A DNA stretch of 14,082 nucleotides from Actinomycetota bacterium (GCA_009699665.1 WLNS01000024.1:1-14082), one strand, 5' to 3'; shown: positions 7,873-14,082, numbered from the stretch's first letter. Translations and numbers: made by a program. The notes: generated from the sequence alone by a model not told the origin.

Positions 7873-10373
7873 GCCCCGCCTCCCGCTGAAGCACCGAAGC
7901 CGAAGCCCTTGCGAGCGGGGGCCGCGACGCTGGGGGCAGCACTGGCGTCAGCCGACACGGTGTCTGCCTCGGCGGTCTGACCGGATCCGCCACCGAAGCC
8001 GAAGCCCTTGCGGGTTGTCTGCTCGCCGTTTCCGGTGAGCTCTTCGGCCTTGTTCACCTTCACCGTGGACTGCTCGGCCGTGTGGCGTGGCTTCATGTGC
8101 AGGTAATAGGTGGTCTTGACGCCGAGGTTCCAGGCGTCGGCGTAGATATCCATCATGTCGCCGAGATCGCGTGTCTCGAGGTACATGTTGCGGCTGATGG
8201 CTTGGTCGATCCACTTCTGAGCGCGCGCGGCCACCTGTAGGAACGAGGTGGGCGAAAGCTGGAAGCTCGTCTTGTAGGTCTCTTTGACGTGGTCGGGAAT
8301 AATGGCGATGCCCTGAATGTCGCCCTGGCTGCGCAGTATGTCTTCGCGCACGCGCTCCCACAATCCGAGTTTCTGCAGGTCGGCGACGAGGTTGCGGTTG
8401 ACCTCGAGGAACTTGCCCGAGCTGGTGGCGCGGCTAAAGATCTGCGAGAACTGTGGGTCGAGACCGGGAGTGGTGCCCGCGACGAGTCCGATGGACGCCG
8501 TGGGCGCGATAGCCATGAGCGTGGCGTTGCGAATGCCGCCCTTGACGCGAGCCCGCAGGGAATCCCAGTCCATGGTGGTCTTGCGCGACACCGTGATGGG
8601 CACACCGCGGTCGGCCTCGGCGAGGTCGATGGAGTCGAAGGGAACGAGTCCCTGCGACCAACGGCTGCCGGCGAAGTTGTTGTACGAGCCGCGCTCCTGG
8701 GCCAGCTCCACGCTCGCCTCGATGGCGGCGTAGGAGATGTGCTCGGTGATTTCGTCGATGAGGTCGTAAGCGGCCTCCGACTCGTAGCTCAGTCCCAAGC
8801 GCTCAACGATGTCGGTGAAGCCCATGAGGCCCAGACCGATGGCGCGGTTCTCGCTGTTGGAGAAGTCAGCCTCGTGCACCGACGAACGCGTGATGTCAAT
8901 GAGGTTGTCGAGCTGACGCACGGCCAGTTTGGCGCTCTCTTCGAGCTTGGCCCAGTCAATTTTGCCGTTGATAAGGTGGCGCGACAGGTTAATCGACGCG
9001 AGGTTGCACACCGATACGTTGTCTTCGTCTTGCGGCAGCGTGATCTCGGTGCACAGGTTGGACGAGTGAATCGTTCCGGTGTTGTTGTTGAGCGCACGCA
9101 GGTTGATGGTGTCTTTCCAGGTCAACCACGGGTGGCTCGTGGTCTGCAGTGAAATCAGGATGGCCTTGAACTGCTCGCGTGCGCCGATCTTTTTAAACAT
9201 GTCGATACGGCCGGCTTTGGCCTCGGCCACGTAGTGGTTATAGCGCTCCGAGAATTCTTTGCCGTACAGCTCGTTGAGGTCGGTGACTTCGAGCGGATCG
9301 AAGAGGTACCAGTCGTCGTCGTTCTGAACGCGCTTCATGAACTCGTCGCTGATCCACACGGCCGTGTTGGCCGTGCGCGTACGACGGTAAGGGTCGCCCG
9401 AGTTCTGGCGCAGGTCGAGGAACTCCGGGAAGTCCATGTGCCAGTTCTCCATGTAGAAGCACAGGGCACCGAACTTCTTGCCGCCACGACTGACGGCGCG
9501 CAGGATGGAGTCGATCGTGTGCATGAACGGGATCGGGCCGGTCGACGTGGTGTTGTTCGAGCGAATGGGCGAGCCCTGCGCACGCAGCTTGGTCACGGAA
9601 AGCCCAATGCCGCCCGTGCCCTTGGTCAGCCACATGACGTCACGCGTGGTCTTGGCGATGTGCTCCATGTCGTCTTGCATTTCCATGACGAAGCAGTTGG
9701 CCAGCTGGGGGTAGATGGTGCCCGCGTTGACGAGCGTTGAGCCGGCGGCCAGGTATTCGAGCGAGCTCATCTTGGCGTAGAAGCGAAGGGCGTGCTGGGT
9801 GGGGTTGGCCTCATTCAGCGAGAGTCCCATAGCGATGCGCATCCAGAAGTACTGCGGTACCTCGAGCGGGTCGCCGTTGCGCCCTTTCATGCCGTAGCGG
9901 TTGTTGAGCGTAACAACGCCGATGTATTTGAGCAGGTCATCATTTTCTGGCGTGAGCTGGGCGGCCAACTCGTCGAGGTCGAAAAGTTCACCCAGTCGGG
10001 GGTCGAGCAGGCCCTCCTCAACACCGCGCAGGATGTTGGGGGCAAAGTGCTCGCGGTGCAAAGCCATGAGTTGTTCGCGGTTGCTGTAGTCGCCCAGCAC
10101 GCGCTTGTAGATGGTCTTGAGCAACAGTCGGGCAGCAACAACATCAAACGCGGGGTCATCTTTGACGTTTTGCAGGGCAACCTGAATAACAGCCTCGTCG
10201 AGCTGCTGTGTGGTGATGCCGTCAAAGAGCGTAATTTCGAGCTCGGTAGCAATCTGCGTGACCCACGCGATGGAGTCATGCAGGCCCGAAGATGCCTCTT
10301 CTATAGCGAGATTGATCTTGTTGGCATCGTAAGATTCGCGCTGACCGTTGCGTTTTACTACTGTGATGGACAC
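7869..10373 (-). CDS. nrdA: Ribonucleotide reductase large subunit (R1, class I) with ATP cone; frame lacks C-terminal Cys pair
   Basis: An 834-residue catalytic subunit that reduces ribonucleoside diphosphates. The N-terminal ATP cone (about 1-95) provides overall activity control by ATP/dATP. The barrel carries the redox cysteines Cys227 (NCF) and Cys456 (CNLASINL), the thiyl cysteine Cys441 with Glu443 (NLCTEI), and the radical-relay pair Tyr756-Tyr757. After about residue 785 comes a low-complexity Gly/Ala/Ser linker with two RKGFGFG copies (788-794, 821-827). The frame then stops at TGA before any Cys-x-x-Cys tail; that tail is found in the -1 frame just downstream. The start is GTG 10373 (MSITVVKRNG), with GGGAG six bases upstream. 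It is preceded by NrdR-box and DnaA-box-like sites and followed by nrdB. Function as annotated is sure, but completeness of the C-terminus is in doubt. Confidence 0.95.
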   Translation of the reverse strand: MSITVVKRNGQRESYDANKINLAIEEASSGLHDSIAWVTQIATELEITLFDGITTQQLDEAVIQVALQNVKDDPAFDVVAARLLLKTIYKRVLGDYSNREQLMALHREHFAPNILRGVEEGLLDPRLGELFDLDELAAQLTPENDDLLKYIGVVTLNNRYGMKGRNGDPLEVPQYFWMRIAMGLSLNEANPTQHALRFYAKMSSLEYLAAGSTLVNAGTIYPQLANCFVMEMQDDMEHIAKTTRDVMWLTKGTGGIGLSVTKLRAQGSPIRSNNTTSTGPIPFMHTIDSILRAVSRGGKKFGALCFYMENWHMDFPEFLDLRQNSGDPYRRTRTANTAVWISDEFMKRVQNDDDWYLFDPLEVTDLNELYGKEFSERYNHYVAEAKAGRIDMFKKIGAREQFKAILISLQTTSHPWLTWKDTINLRALNNNTGTIHSSNLCTEITLPQDEDNVSVCNLASINLSRHLINGKIDWAKLEESAKLAVRQLDNLIDITRSSVHEADFSNSENRAIGLGLMGFTDIVERLGLSYESEAAYDLIDEITEHISYAAIEASVELAQERGSYNNFAGSRWSQGLVPFDSIDLAEADRGVPITVSRKTTMDWDSLRARVKGGIRNATLMAIAPTASIGLVAGTTPGLDPQFSQIFSRATSSGKFLEVNRNLVADLQKLGLWERVREDILRSQGDIQGIAIIPDHVKETYKTSFQLSPTSFLQVAARAQKWIDQAISRNMYLETRDLGDMMDIYADAWNLGVKTTYYLHMKPRHTAEQSTVKVNKAEELTGNGEQTTRKGFGFGGGSGQTAEADTVSADASAAPSVAAPARKGFGFGASAGGGA
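7892..8012 (-). repeat. In-frame 22-bp direct repeat in the NrdA C-terminal linker
   Basis: Two identical 22-bp copies (7892-7913 and 7991-8012) start 99 bp apart, exactly 33 codons, and encode RKGFGFG twice. The perfect DNA identity suggests a recent internal duplication or slippage. It lengthens the flexible linker that carries the redox tail. Confidence 0.8.
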
Positions 10374-10417
10374 TCTTGACTCCCGTTACGTCTGCTGCGT
10401 CGACAAGTGACGCTTGA

Positions 10418-10433
10418 CCACTATATACAGGGG
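10418..10433 (-). promoter_or_regulatory. NrdR box 1 (promoter-proximal)
   Basis: The core CTATATACAG (10421-10430) matches the NrdR core CwATATaTwG at nine of ten positions. It overlaps the probable nrdA -10 hexamer, so NrdR bound here would block transcription when dATP is plentiful. NrdR itself is not encoded in this window. Confidence 0.75.
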
Positions 10434-10450
10434 CGCTGACTGTTGCCCAA
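10422..10450 (-). promoter_or_regulatory. Probable nrdA promoter (-35 TTGGGC, -10 TATATA)
   Basis: On the minus strand TTGGGC (10445-10450) and TATATA (10422-10427) are separated by 17 bases. The -35 is weak, which fits a regulated promoter. The -10 lies inside NrdR box 1, and the start codon is about 49 bases downstream of the -10. Confidence 0.5.
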
Positions 10451-10466
10451 CCCCTACATATTGTGG
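10451..10466 (-). promoter_or_regulatory. NrdR box 2 (promoter-distal)
   Basis: The core CTACATATTG (10454-10463) matches the NrdR core at nine of ten positions. Its centre is 33 bp from that of box 1, about three helical turns. Paired boxes at this kind of spacing are the usual arrangement for NrdR at nrd promoters, which makes the pair more convincing than either alone. Confidence 0.75.
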
Positions 10467-10471
10467 GCGTG

Positions 10472-10520
10472 TCGTCCACACTTGTGGATAACTTGTTCCC
10501 AAGTTTTCCACTTATTCACA
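10472..10520. promoter_or_regulatory. Cluster of DnaA-box-like 9-mers upstream of nrdA
   Basis: Within 49 bp are TGTGGATAA (10483-10491), a perfect reverse copy of TTATCCACA; TTATTCACA (10512-10520, one mismatch); TCGTCCACA (10472-10480), which fits the looser actinobacterial form TTGTCCACA with one mismatch; and a weaker TTTTCCACT (10504-10512). The first two in order form a head-to-head palindrome (TCCACA-2-TGTGGA, 10475-10488). They lie 22-70 bp upstream of the nrdA -35. DnaA control of nrdAB is known in E. coli; here it is inferred. No dnaA or dnaN gene is nearby, so this is not read as oriC. Confidence 0.6.
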
Positions 10521-10554
10521 GGCTTTCTGGGGGTTTCCGCCAGCTTCTGCAACC

Positions 10555-10569
10555 TATCGTTGACCTATG
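10555..10569 (+). promoter_or_regulatory. Possible leaderless promoter of the DUF4349 gene
   Basis: TATCGT (10555-10560) ends six bases before the ATG at 10567, which would place the transcription start at the A of ATG. No Shine-Dalgarno sequence precedes the ATG, which supports a leaderless mRNA, common in actinobacteria. No clear -35 is seen, so confidence is low. Confidence 0.35.
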
Positions 10570-11544
10570 ACACTGATATCCCGCCTGCTCATCGCTTCAA
10601 CAGCGACTCTGCTGGCCATCACCCTCGCCGGTTGCGCTCAAACGGGCAGAGAAAACCTCGGATCGCCGGGAACATCTTCCGGTTCATCCGGCTCGGATGT
10701 CGCGGTGAGCCCGGGTGCCGCCGACTCTGGTCTGGTAGCCGGCAGCGCTAAGGACTCGAGCTCGGGTGTTGCCCCGCTCTCCAACTCGGGAATCGGCGGC
10801 ACCTCGACCGTGACCACAACGTGGATCTCGCTGACGGCGAATAACCCCGTAGCGATCGCCGACCAGGCGGCAACAATCGCCACCGACGCCGGCGGGTACG
10901 TCGAATCTCGGTCAGAGAGTTCTGGCGGGGGTGTGGTGGTTCCACTTTCGGGCGTCACAGGCGACGTCACCATGGGGGGCGCGGGGCCCACCGACTATGT
11001 CTCTCTCACGCTGCGCATCCCCACTGAAAAAGCGTCCGGCGTGATAGCCGCGCTCAAAGAACTCGGCCATGTGTCGTCGAACAACCACAGCCAATACGAC
11101 GTGGGTCAACAGCAGGCCGATCTCACGGCGCGCATTTCGGCGCTCACCGAGAGCCTCGCCGCCCTGCGCGGCCTGCAGTCGGCGGCGACTAACGTGACCG
11201 ACCTGCTCGCTGCCGAGGCGGCCATCTCGACGCGTCAGGCAGAACTCGACTCGCTGATTGCTCAGCAGGACTACCTCGCGAGCCAAATCGACATGACCGC
11301 GATCACCGTTGATGTCACCGCGACCGCGGTGGGAACGCCCGCCAACCTCACCTTCATCGACGGACTCGTCAATGGGTTCAACAGCATCGGCACGGCGTTC
11401 GTGCTTCTCGTCGTGGGCATCGGTTTCATTCTGCCGTGGCTGGGGCTTCTGGTGATTCTCGCCGGGATTGCTCTGGCGATCACGATTCCGCTCGTGCGCC
11501 GCTCACGGTCACGCACCGGCTCGGGCTCGAGCACGGGCTCCTAA
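10567..11544 (+). CDS. DUF4349 domain-containing lipoprotein with coiled coil and C-terminal membrane segment
   Basis: A 325-residue envelope protein of unknown function. The N-terminal signal ends in lipobox LAGC with the lipidated cysteine at residue 23, followed by a long Gly/Ser-rich linker (about 28-78). The DUF4349 core starts near TTTWISLTANNP, with GGYVESRSES (109-118) and the strand YVSLTLRIPTEK (144-155). A heptad-like helical stretch (about 178-240; QQQADLTARISALTESLAAL and following) is a likely coiled coil, followed by a beta strand (DMTAITVDVTA). Then come one or two membrane helices (about 276-310) and a basic tail RRSRSR. Lipid at one end and a membrane helix at the other suggest both ends are held at the membrane. 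It diverges from nrdA; no functional link is implied. Confidence 0.88.
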   Translation: MTLISRLLIASTATLLAITLAGCAQTGRENLGSPGTSSGSSGSDVAVSPGAADSGLVAGSAKDSSSGVAPLSNSGIGGTSTVTTTWISLTANNPVAIADQAATIATDAGGYVESRSESSGGGVVVPLSGVTGDVTMGGAGPTDYVSLTLRIPTEKASGVIAALKELGHVSSNNHSQYDVGQQQADLTARISALTESLAALRGLQSAATNVTDLLAAEAAISTRQAELDSLIAQQDYLASQIDMTAITVDVTATAVGTPANLTFIDGLVNGFNSIGTAFVLLVVGIGFILPWLGLLVILAGIALAITIPLVRRSRSRTGSGSSTGS

Positions 11545-11583
11545 ACGCAAGCTCCTCAGCTCACAGAGGGAGACTCCGCCACG

Positions 11584-12237
11584 TTACGGCTGAAGTCGCG
11601 ACACTGACCACGTTGCGGGTTCTTCAGCCCCCGAGGTGCGGGTGAAGACGATGCGATCGTGAAAGCGCTTGGAGCGACCGGCCCAGAACTCGAACCGGTC
11701 GGGCGTCACGTGGTAGGCACCCCACTTTTCGGGGCGCGGAATCGGCGATCCCTCGGGATACTGCTGCTCGAGACCCGCCATGCGCTCGTCAAGAATGTCT
11801 CGCGACGCGATGGGCTCAGACTGATCGCTGGCGATGGCGGCGAGGCGGGCGCCGTGCGGACGGCGGTCAAAGAAGCTCGTGCTGGTCTCGGCGTCGGTGG
11901 GCACTGCCACGCCCGAAACGATTACCTGACGCTTCAATCCATACCAGGGAAAAACGAGCGAGACTCGATTGTGCTCGGCGAGCGCACGGCCCTTTCGAGA
12001 CAGGTAGTTCGTGACAAACCTGAGGCCCGTAGCATCCAGCCCTTTGAGCAGAACAGTTCGCGACGACGGGGAGCCGTCGGCATCAACGGTAGAAATCACC
12101 ATTGCGTTCGGTTCAAAGATTTCGGCCGACTCGGCATCTGACAACCACCGTGCCAAGAGATCCAGCGGGTCGGGGCCAGCCTCGACTTCAGACAGGCCCT
12201 CGTTGCCGTAGTCGGTGTGTCGTGTCAGTGAATCCAT
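11584..12237 (-). CDS. pdxH: Pyridoxamine/pyridoxine 5'-phosphate oxidase
   Basis: A 217-residue cytoplasmic FMN enzyme that oxidises PNP or PMP to pyridoxal 5'-phosphate with O2, usually as a homodimer. FMN-site motifs are clear: RTVLLK (60-65), TNYLSRKGR (76-84) and RQVIVSG (103-109). Substrate and FMN contacts lie in RPHGARLAAIASDQS (126-140) and in EFWAGRSKRFHDR (183-195); the C-terminus WSVSRLQP is typical. The length matches the family. ATG 12237 has a perfect GGAGG five bases upstream; the frame is open for another 193 codons upstream, but that part overlaps pobA out of frame and is not coding. It lies 74 bases after pobA, with a strong hairpin between. It converges on the DUF4349 gene with a 39-base gap. 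PLP synthesis has no evident link to pobA. Confidence 0.95.
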   Translation of the reverse strand: MDSLTRHTDYGNEGLSEVEAGPDPLDLLARWLSDAESAEIFEPNAMVISTVDADGSPSSRTVLLKGLDATGLRFVTNYLSRKGRALAEHNRVSLVFPWYGLKRQVIVSGVAVPTDAETSTSFFDRRPHGARLAAIASDQSEPIASRDILDERMAGLEQQYPEGSPIPRPEKWGAYHVTPDRFEFWAGRSKRFHDRIVFTRTSGAEEPATWSVSRLQP

Positions 12238-12263
12238 AGTTGCCTCCGCTCTCAGGATAAGTG

Positions 12264-12296
12264 CCGATGCCCCGAACCATGGGCTCGAGGCATCGG
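12264..12296 (-). terminator. Strong hairpin between pobA and pdxH (possible terminator)
   Basis: A perfect 8-bp stem (12264-12271 with 12289-12296) extends by three further pairs past one mismatch (12273-12275 with 12285-12287), closing a 9-base loop. It starts 15 bases after the pobA stop. No U-run follows on the minus strand, so it would be an atypical, U-less terminator or an mRNA end/processing site. It would separate pobA from pdxH expression. Confidence 0.5.
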
Positions 12297-12311
12297 TAAC
12301 GCGTGCTTGAC

Positions 12312-13499
12312 CTAACGCCAGTCCGCTCCATATTCCCAGCCGGTGTAGCCCTCGGCGACATATTGGCGGGCGTACTCCGAGCCCGTGACGGCGTAGAGCT
12401 CGCCGAGCTGTCGCTTCTTGTCGAAGTCTGAGGCGTCGGGCGCGATGTGCAGCATCGACGTCATCCAGTACGAGTAGTTCTGAGCCTTCCAGATGCGGTC
12501 GAGAGCATCTTCTTGATAGGTGTCCATCAGCGCCTCGGTGCCTTCTAAGAAGAACGCGCGCAGGGCCTGGTTGAGCCAGAGCACATCCGAGAAGGCGAGG
12601 TTCATGCCCTTGGCGCCCGTGGGCGGCACGGTGTGTGCCGCATCGCCGGCGAGGAAGATGCGGTTGTTGCGCAGGCCCGACGCCACGAACGAACGGAAGC
12701 GCAAGACGTCTTTGCGAAAGATCGGTCCCCGTTTGAGCTCGACCTTGACGCCCAGCTGCAACTTGGCCCAGATTTCTTCGTCGCCGATCGAGTTGGGGTC
12801 GGTGGTGGGGTCGCACTGAAAATACATGCGCTGAATCTCGGGGCTGCGCGTTGAGATGAGCACGAAGCCCTCTTCGGAGCGCGAGTAGATGAGCTCCTCG
12901 GCACTCGGCGGCGCCTCGGTGAGAATGCCGTACCAGGCAAACGGGTACTCGCGAAAGTAGCCCGAGATTTGCGAACCGTTGACAGCGATGCGGGCAATCG
13001 ACGCCGAGCCGTCGGCTCCCACGATCACGTCGGCCGAAATTTCAAACTCTTCGCCGGTTGCGGTCTTGCCCACAACCTTGGGGTTAGTCGTGTTCTCGTC
13101 GATGATTTTCTCGGCGAGGTGCTCGAACAGCGGCGGGTTTCCGGCCGCAATGCGAGCCGCAATCAGGTCGATGAGAACCTCGTGCTGGGGGAACAAGAAC
13201 ACCGATTTGTTAACGAGTTTGGTGAAATCGAAACGGTGGCTCTCACCCTCAAAATCGAAGGTAATACCGTGGTGCTCGTACTCCTTATTCATGGCACGCG
13301 CGCTGGCGCCGGAGCCGACCAAAACTTCCGCGGCGGGCTGCTCGACGATGCCGGCTTTGACCGTACCCTCAATCTCTTCGCGCGTCTTGCCATCGATCAC
13401 GATGGAATCGATGCCCGCTCGCTGCAGCAAATGAGCGAGCAGAAGGCCACACGGGCCGGCGCCCATAATCGCGACCTGAGTATTCATTGTTATAGCCAT
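12312..13499 (-). CDS. pobA: 4-hydroxybenzoate 3-monooxygenase (p-hydroxybenzoate hydroxylase)
   Basis: A 395-residue FAD monooxygenase converting 4-hydroxybenzoate to protocatechuate with O2 and NAD(P)H, feeding the beta-ketoadipate route. FAD motifs: GAGPCG (13-18), GADGSASIAR (161-170) and GDAAHTVPPTGAKG (285-298). Comparison with the Pseudomonas fluorescens enzyme (394 residues) finds the substrate-site residues Tyr205, Ser216, Arg218, Arg224, Tyr226, Pro293 and Tyr385. In the coenzyme-binding helix, Arg33 and Tyr38 of the Pseudomonas enzyme are replaced by Gly37 and Glu42, and Arg44 by Lys48, suggesting weaker NADPH preference. ATG 13499 has AAGGAG six bases upstream; an in-frame start 13 codons earlier is not needed. 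It lies 92 bases downstream of an IclR-type regulator on the same strand. No ring-cleavage genes are in view. Confidence 0.94.
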   Translation of the reverse strand: MAITMNTQVAIMGAGPCGLLLAHLLQRAGIDSIVIDGKTREEIEGTVKAGIVEQPAAEVLVGSGASARAMNKEYEHHGITFDFEGESHRFDFTKLVNKSVFLFPQHEVLIDLIAARIAAGNPPLFEHLAEKIIDENTTNPKVVGKTATGEEFEISADVIVGADGSASIARIAVNGSQISGYFREYPFAWYGILTEAPPSAEELIYSRSEEGFVLISTRSPEIQRMYFQCDPTTDPNSIGDEEIWAKLQLGVKVELKRGPIFRKDVLRFRSFVASGLRNNRIFLAGDAAHTVPPTGAKGMNLAFSDVLWLNQALRAFFLEGTEALMDTYQEDALDRIWKAQNYSYWMTSMLHIAPDASDFDKKRQLGELYAVTGSEYARQYVAEGYTGWEYGADWR

Positions 13500-13519
13500 G
13501 GTTTTCTCCTTGTTTCGGG

Positions 13520-13534
13520 ACGGCACGAAGCCGT
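13520..13534 (-). other. Small hairpin in the pobA leader
   Basis: ACGGC pairs with GCCGT around a five-base loop, just upstream of the pobA ribosome site. Five base pairs only, with no U-tract. It could affect pobA translation or be chance. Confidence 0.25.
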
Positions 13535-13570
13535 TCAACGTCTAGGAGTTAGCAAACCGCTTTCGCTCGA

Positions 13571-13580
13571 TCACGTGTGA
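13571..13580. promoter_or_regulatory. Short palindrome, possible operator upstream of pobA
   Basis: On the minus strand TCACACGTGA is an inverted repeat (TCAC-2-GTGA) lying 72 bases before the pobA start and 12 bases after the regulator stop. It could be an IclR-type operator, but no consensus is matched and the half-sites are short. Confidence 0.25.
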
Positions 13581-13591
13581 GTATTTTTCAT

Positions 13592-14082
13592 TCAATGGGA
13601 AGAAAATCTCACCGCGGAGGCTGCCTGGCCAATATCTGTCGCAGCCCGCTTCAACCGGGCCACCACTTCGGGTTCACGCTCGTTGCCCCGAGGCATCACC
13701 ACCGACAGGGCCGCAATTACTCCGGCGCCGTCTGAAACCGGCACGGCAATTCCCGTAGAGACGCTCTCGATGTAGCCCGGCGCAAAGGCATAGCCGCGTT
13801 TGCGCACCTCGGCCAGTTTCTTACGGAGCTCGGTGGCATCCACGATCGTTTCGGTCGAGAGTTGTTTGAGCGGTGACGACAGGATGCGGTCTTGATAAGC
13901 CGGCGGCGAATAGGCAAGCAGCACGAGACCCGACGACGAAGCGTTGAGCGGCAGTCGACCGGCAATCTTGGTGATGTTCGATCCGGCCTGCCGAGCCGAG
14001 AGTCGCTCGATGAAGAGAACCGCGTCTTGCTCGAGCACACCCAGCTGAGTGTGCTCGCGAATGCCCGCCTGCACTTCTTCCA
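13592..14082 (-). CDS. IclR-family transcriptional regulator, effector-binding domain, 5' partial
   Basis: The frame runs open to the right edge, so the N-terminal winged helix-turn-helix lies outside the window; about 163 residues are visible, and the GTG at 14074 is internal. The visible part is the GAF-like IclR ligand domain: TQLGVLEQDAVLFIERLSA near its start, then RLPLNASSSGLVLLAY (the conserved P-L-x-x-(S/T)-(S/A)-x-G-x-x-x-L-A region), RKRGYAFAPGYIESVSTGIAVPV and GVIAALSVVMPRG. IclR proteins often control aromatic catabolism, and PobR of Acinetobacter is of this family, so control of the adjacent pobA by 4-hydroxybenzoate is a reasonable inference. It ends 92 bases before pobA on the same strand. 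This orientation differs from the divergent arrangement usual for such pairs. Confidence 0.88.
   Translation of the reverse strand, partial: EEVQAGIREHTQLGVLEQDAVLFIERLSARQAGSNITKIAGRLPLNASSSGLVLLAYSPPAYQDRILSSPLKQLSTETIVDATELRKKLAEVRKRGYAFAPGYIESVSTGIAVPVSDGAGVIAALSVVMPRGNEREPEVVARLKRAATDIGQAASAVRFSSH

Larger units (their letters stand above)
10374..10566. promoter_or_regulatory. Divergent nrdA / DUF4349 intergenic control region
   Basis: These 193 bases separate nrdA (minus) from the DUF4349 lipoprotein gene (plus). From the nrdA side they contain a likely sigma-A promoter overlapped by two NrdR-box-like sites, then a cluster of DnaA-box-like sequences. A possible leaderless promoter for the lipoprotein gene lies at the right end. 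The nrdA 5' leader is about 40 bases. Confidence 0.7.

Noticed and set aside
7869..7880. Programmed -1 frameshift at the end of nrdA as the main explanation of the split tail
   Set aside because: The Gly-Gly-Ala codons do not form an X XXY YYZ heptamer and re-pairing in the -1 frame would be poor; kept only as a minor option beside homopolymer error and reinitiation.
8289..9152. 287-codon open frame on the plus strand opposite nrdA
   Set aside because: Shadow of the conserved nrdA frame; no family resemblance and amino acid composition typical of antisense reading.
10472..10520. Chromosomal origin (oriC)
   Set aside because: Only a short cluster of boxes, with no AT-rich unwinding stretch and no dnaA, dnaN or rpmH nearby.
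11552..11572. Bidirectional terminator between the DUF4349 gene and pdxH
   Set aside because: Only a CCTC/GAGG stem with an 8-base loop and no T-run on either side; too weak to call.
12238..12816. N-terminal extension of the pdxH frame by 193 codons
   Set aside because: It overlaps pobA out of frame, is Arg/His-rich, resembles no domain, and the perfect GGAGG before ATG 12237 fixes the start there.

Overview
The window looks like chromosomal DNA of a moderately high-GC actinobacterium, most likely a member of the Microbacteriaceae or a close relative. The reasons are the actinobacterial-type protein O-mannosyltransferase, the DUF4349 lipoprotein, the ATP-cone NrdA with its own NrdB, Gly/Ala-rich linkers and codon use rich in G+C at third positions. 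The family assignment is an inference from gene style; there is no rRNA or other marker to confirm it. No tRNA, rRNA, CRISPR array, insertion sequence or phage gene was seen, and no gene-free stretch exceeds 300 bases. All genes except the first (PMT) and the DUF4349 lipoprotein lie on the minus strand.

Layout. At 1-1476 (+) is the C-terminal part of a protein O-mannosyltransferase, cut by the left edge; it ends 4 bases inside the convergent MFS gene. A minus-strand cluster at 6525-1473 reads in the order substrate-binding lipoprotein, permease, ATPase (a complete polar amino acid ABC importer), TauE/SafE-like permease, DHA2-like MFS transporter. It may be one uptake-plus-efflux transcription unit. 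Upstream on the same strand is the ribonucleotide reductase pair nrdA (10373-7869) and nrdB (7664-6675). A divergent DUF4349 lipoprotein gene (10567-11544, +) follows, then, on the minus strand again, pdxH (PLP synthesis/salvage), pobA (4-hydroxybenzoate 3-hydroxylase) and an IclR-type regulator truncated at the right edge, a candidate controller of pobA.

The most notable region is the nrd locus. (1) The small subunit has the full set of class I metal ligands, but Phe108 sits where the radical tyrosine should be and Glu70 replaces the first Asp ligand. Positions match the Chlamydia Mn/Fe class Ic enzyme with a constant offset of 19. (2) The large-subunit frame stops before any C-terminal cysteine pair. 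The missing redox-active tail (ending LQCDSCQ) lies immediately downstream in the -1 frame, as a 27-codon ORF with an ATGA stop/start overlap and a GGAGG six bases before its ATG. This is either a one-base homopolymer error or mutation, or a split NrdA whose swinging arm is made as a separate peptide. (3) Upstream of nrdA are two NrdR-box-like sites 33 bp apart, one overlapping the likely -10, plus a tight cluster of DnaA-box-like sequences, which would link dNTP synthesis to both nucleotide status and replication initiation.
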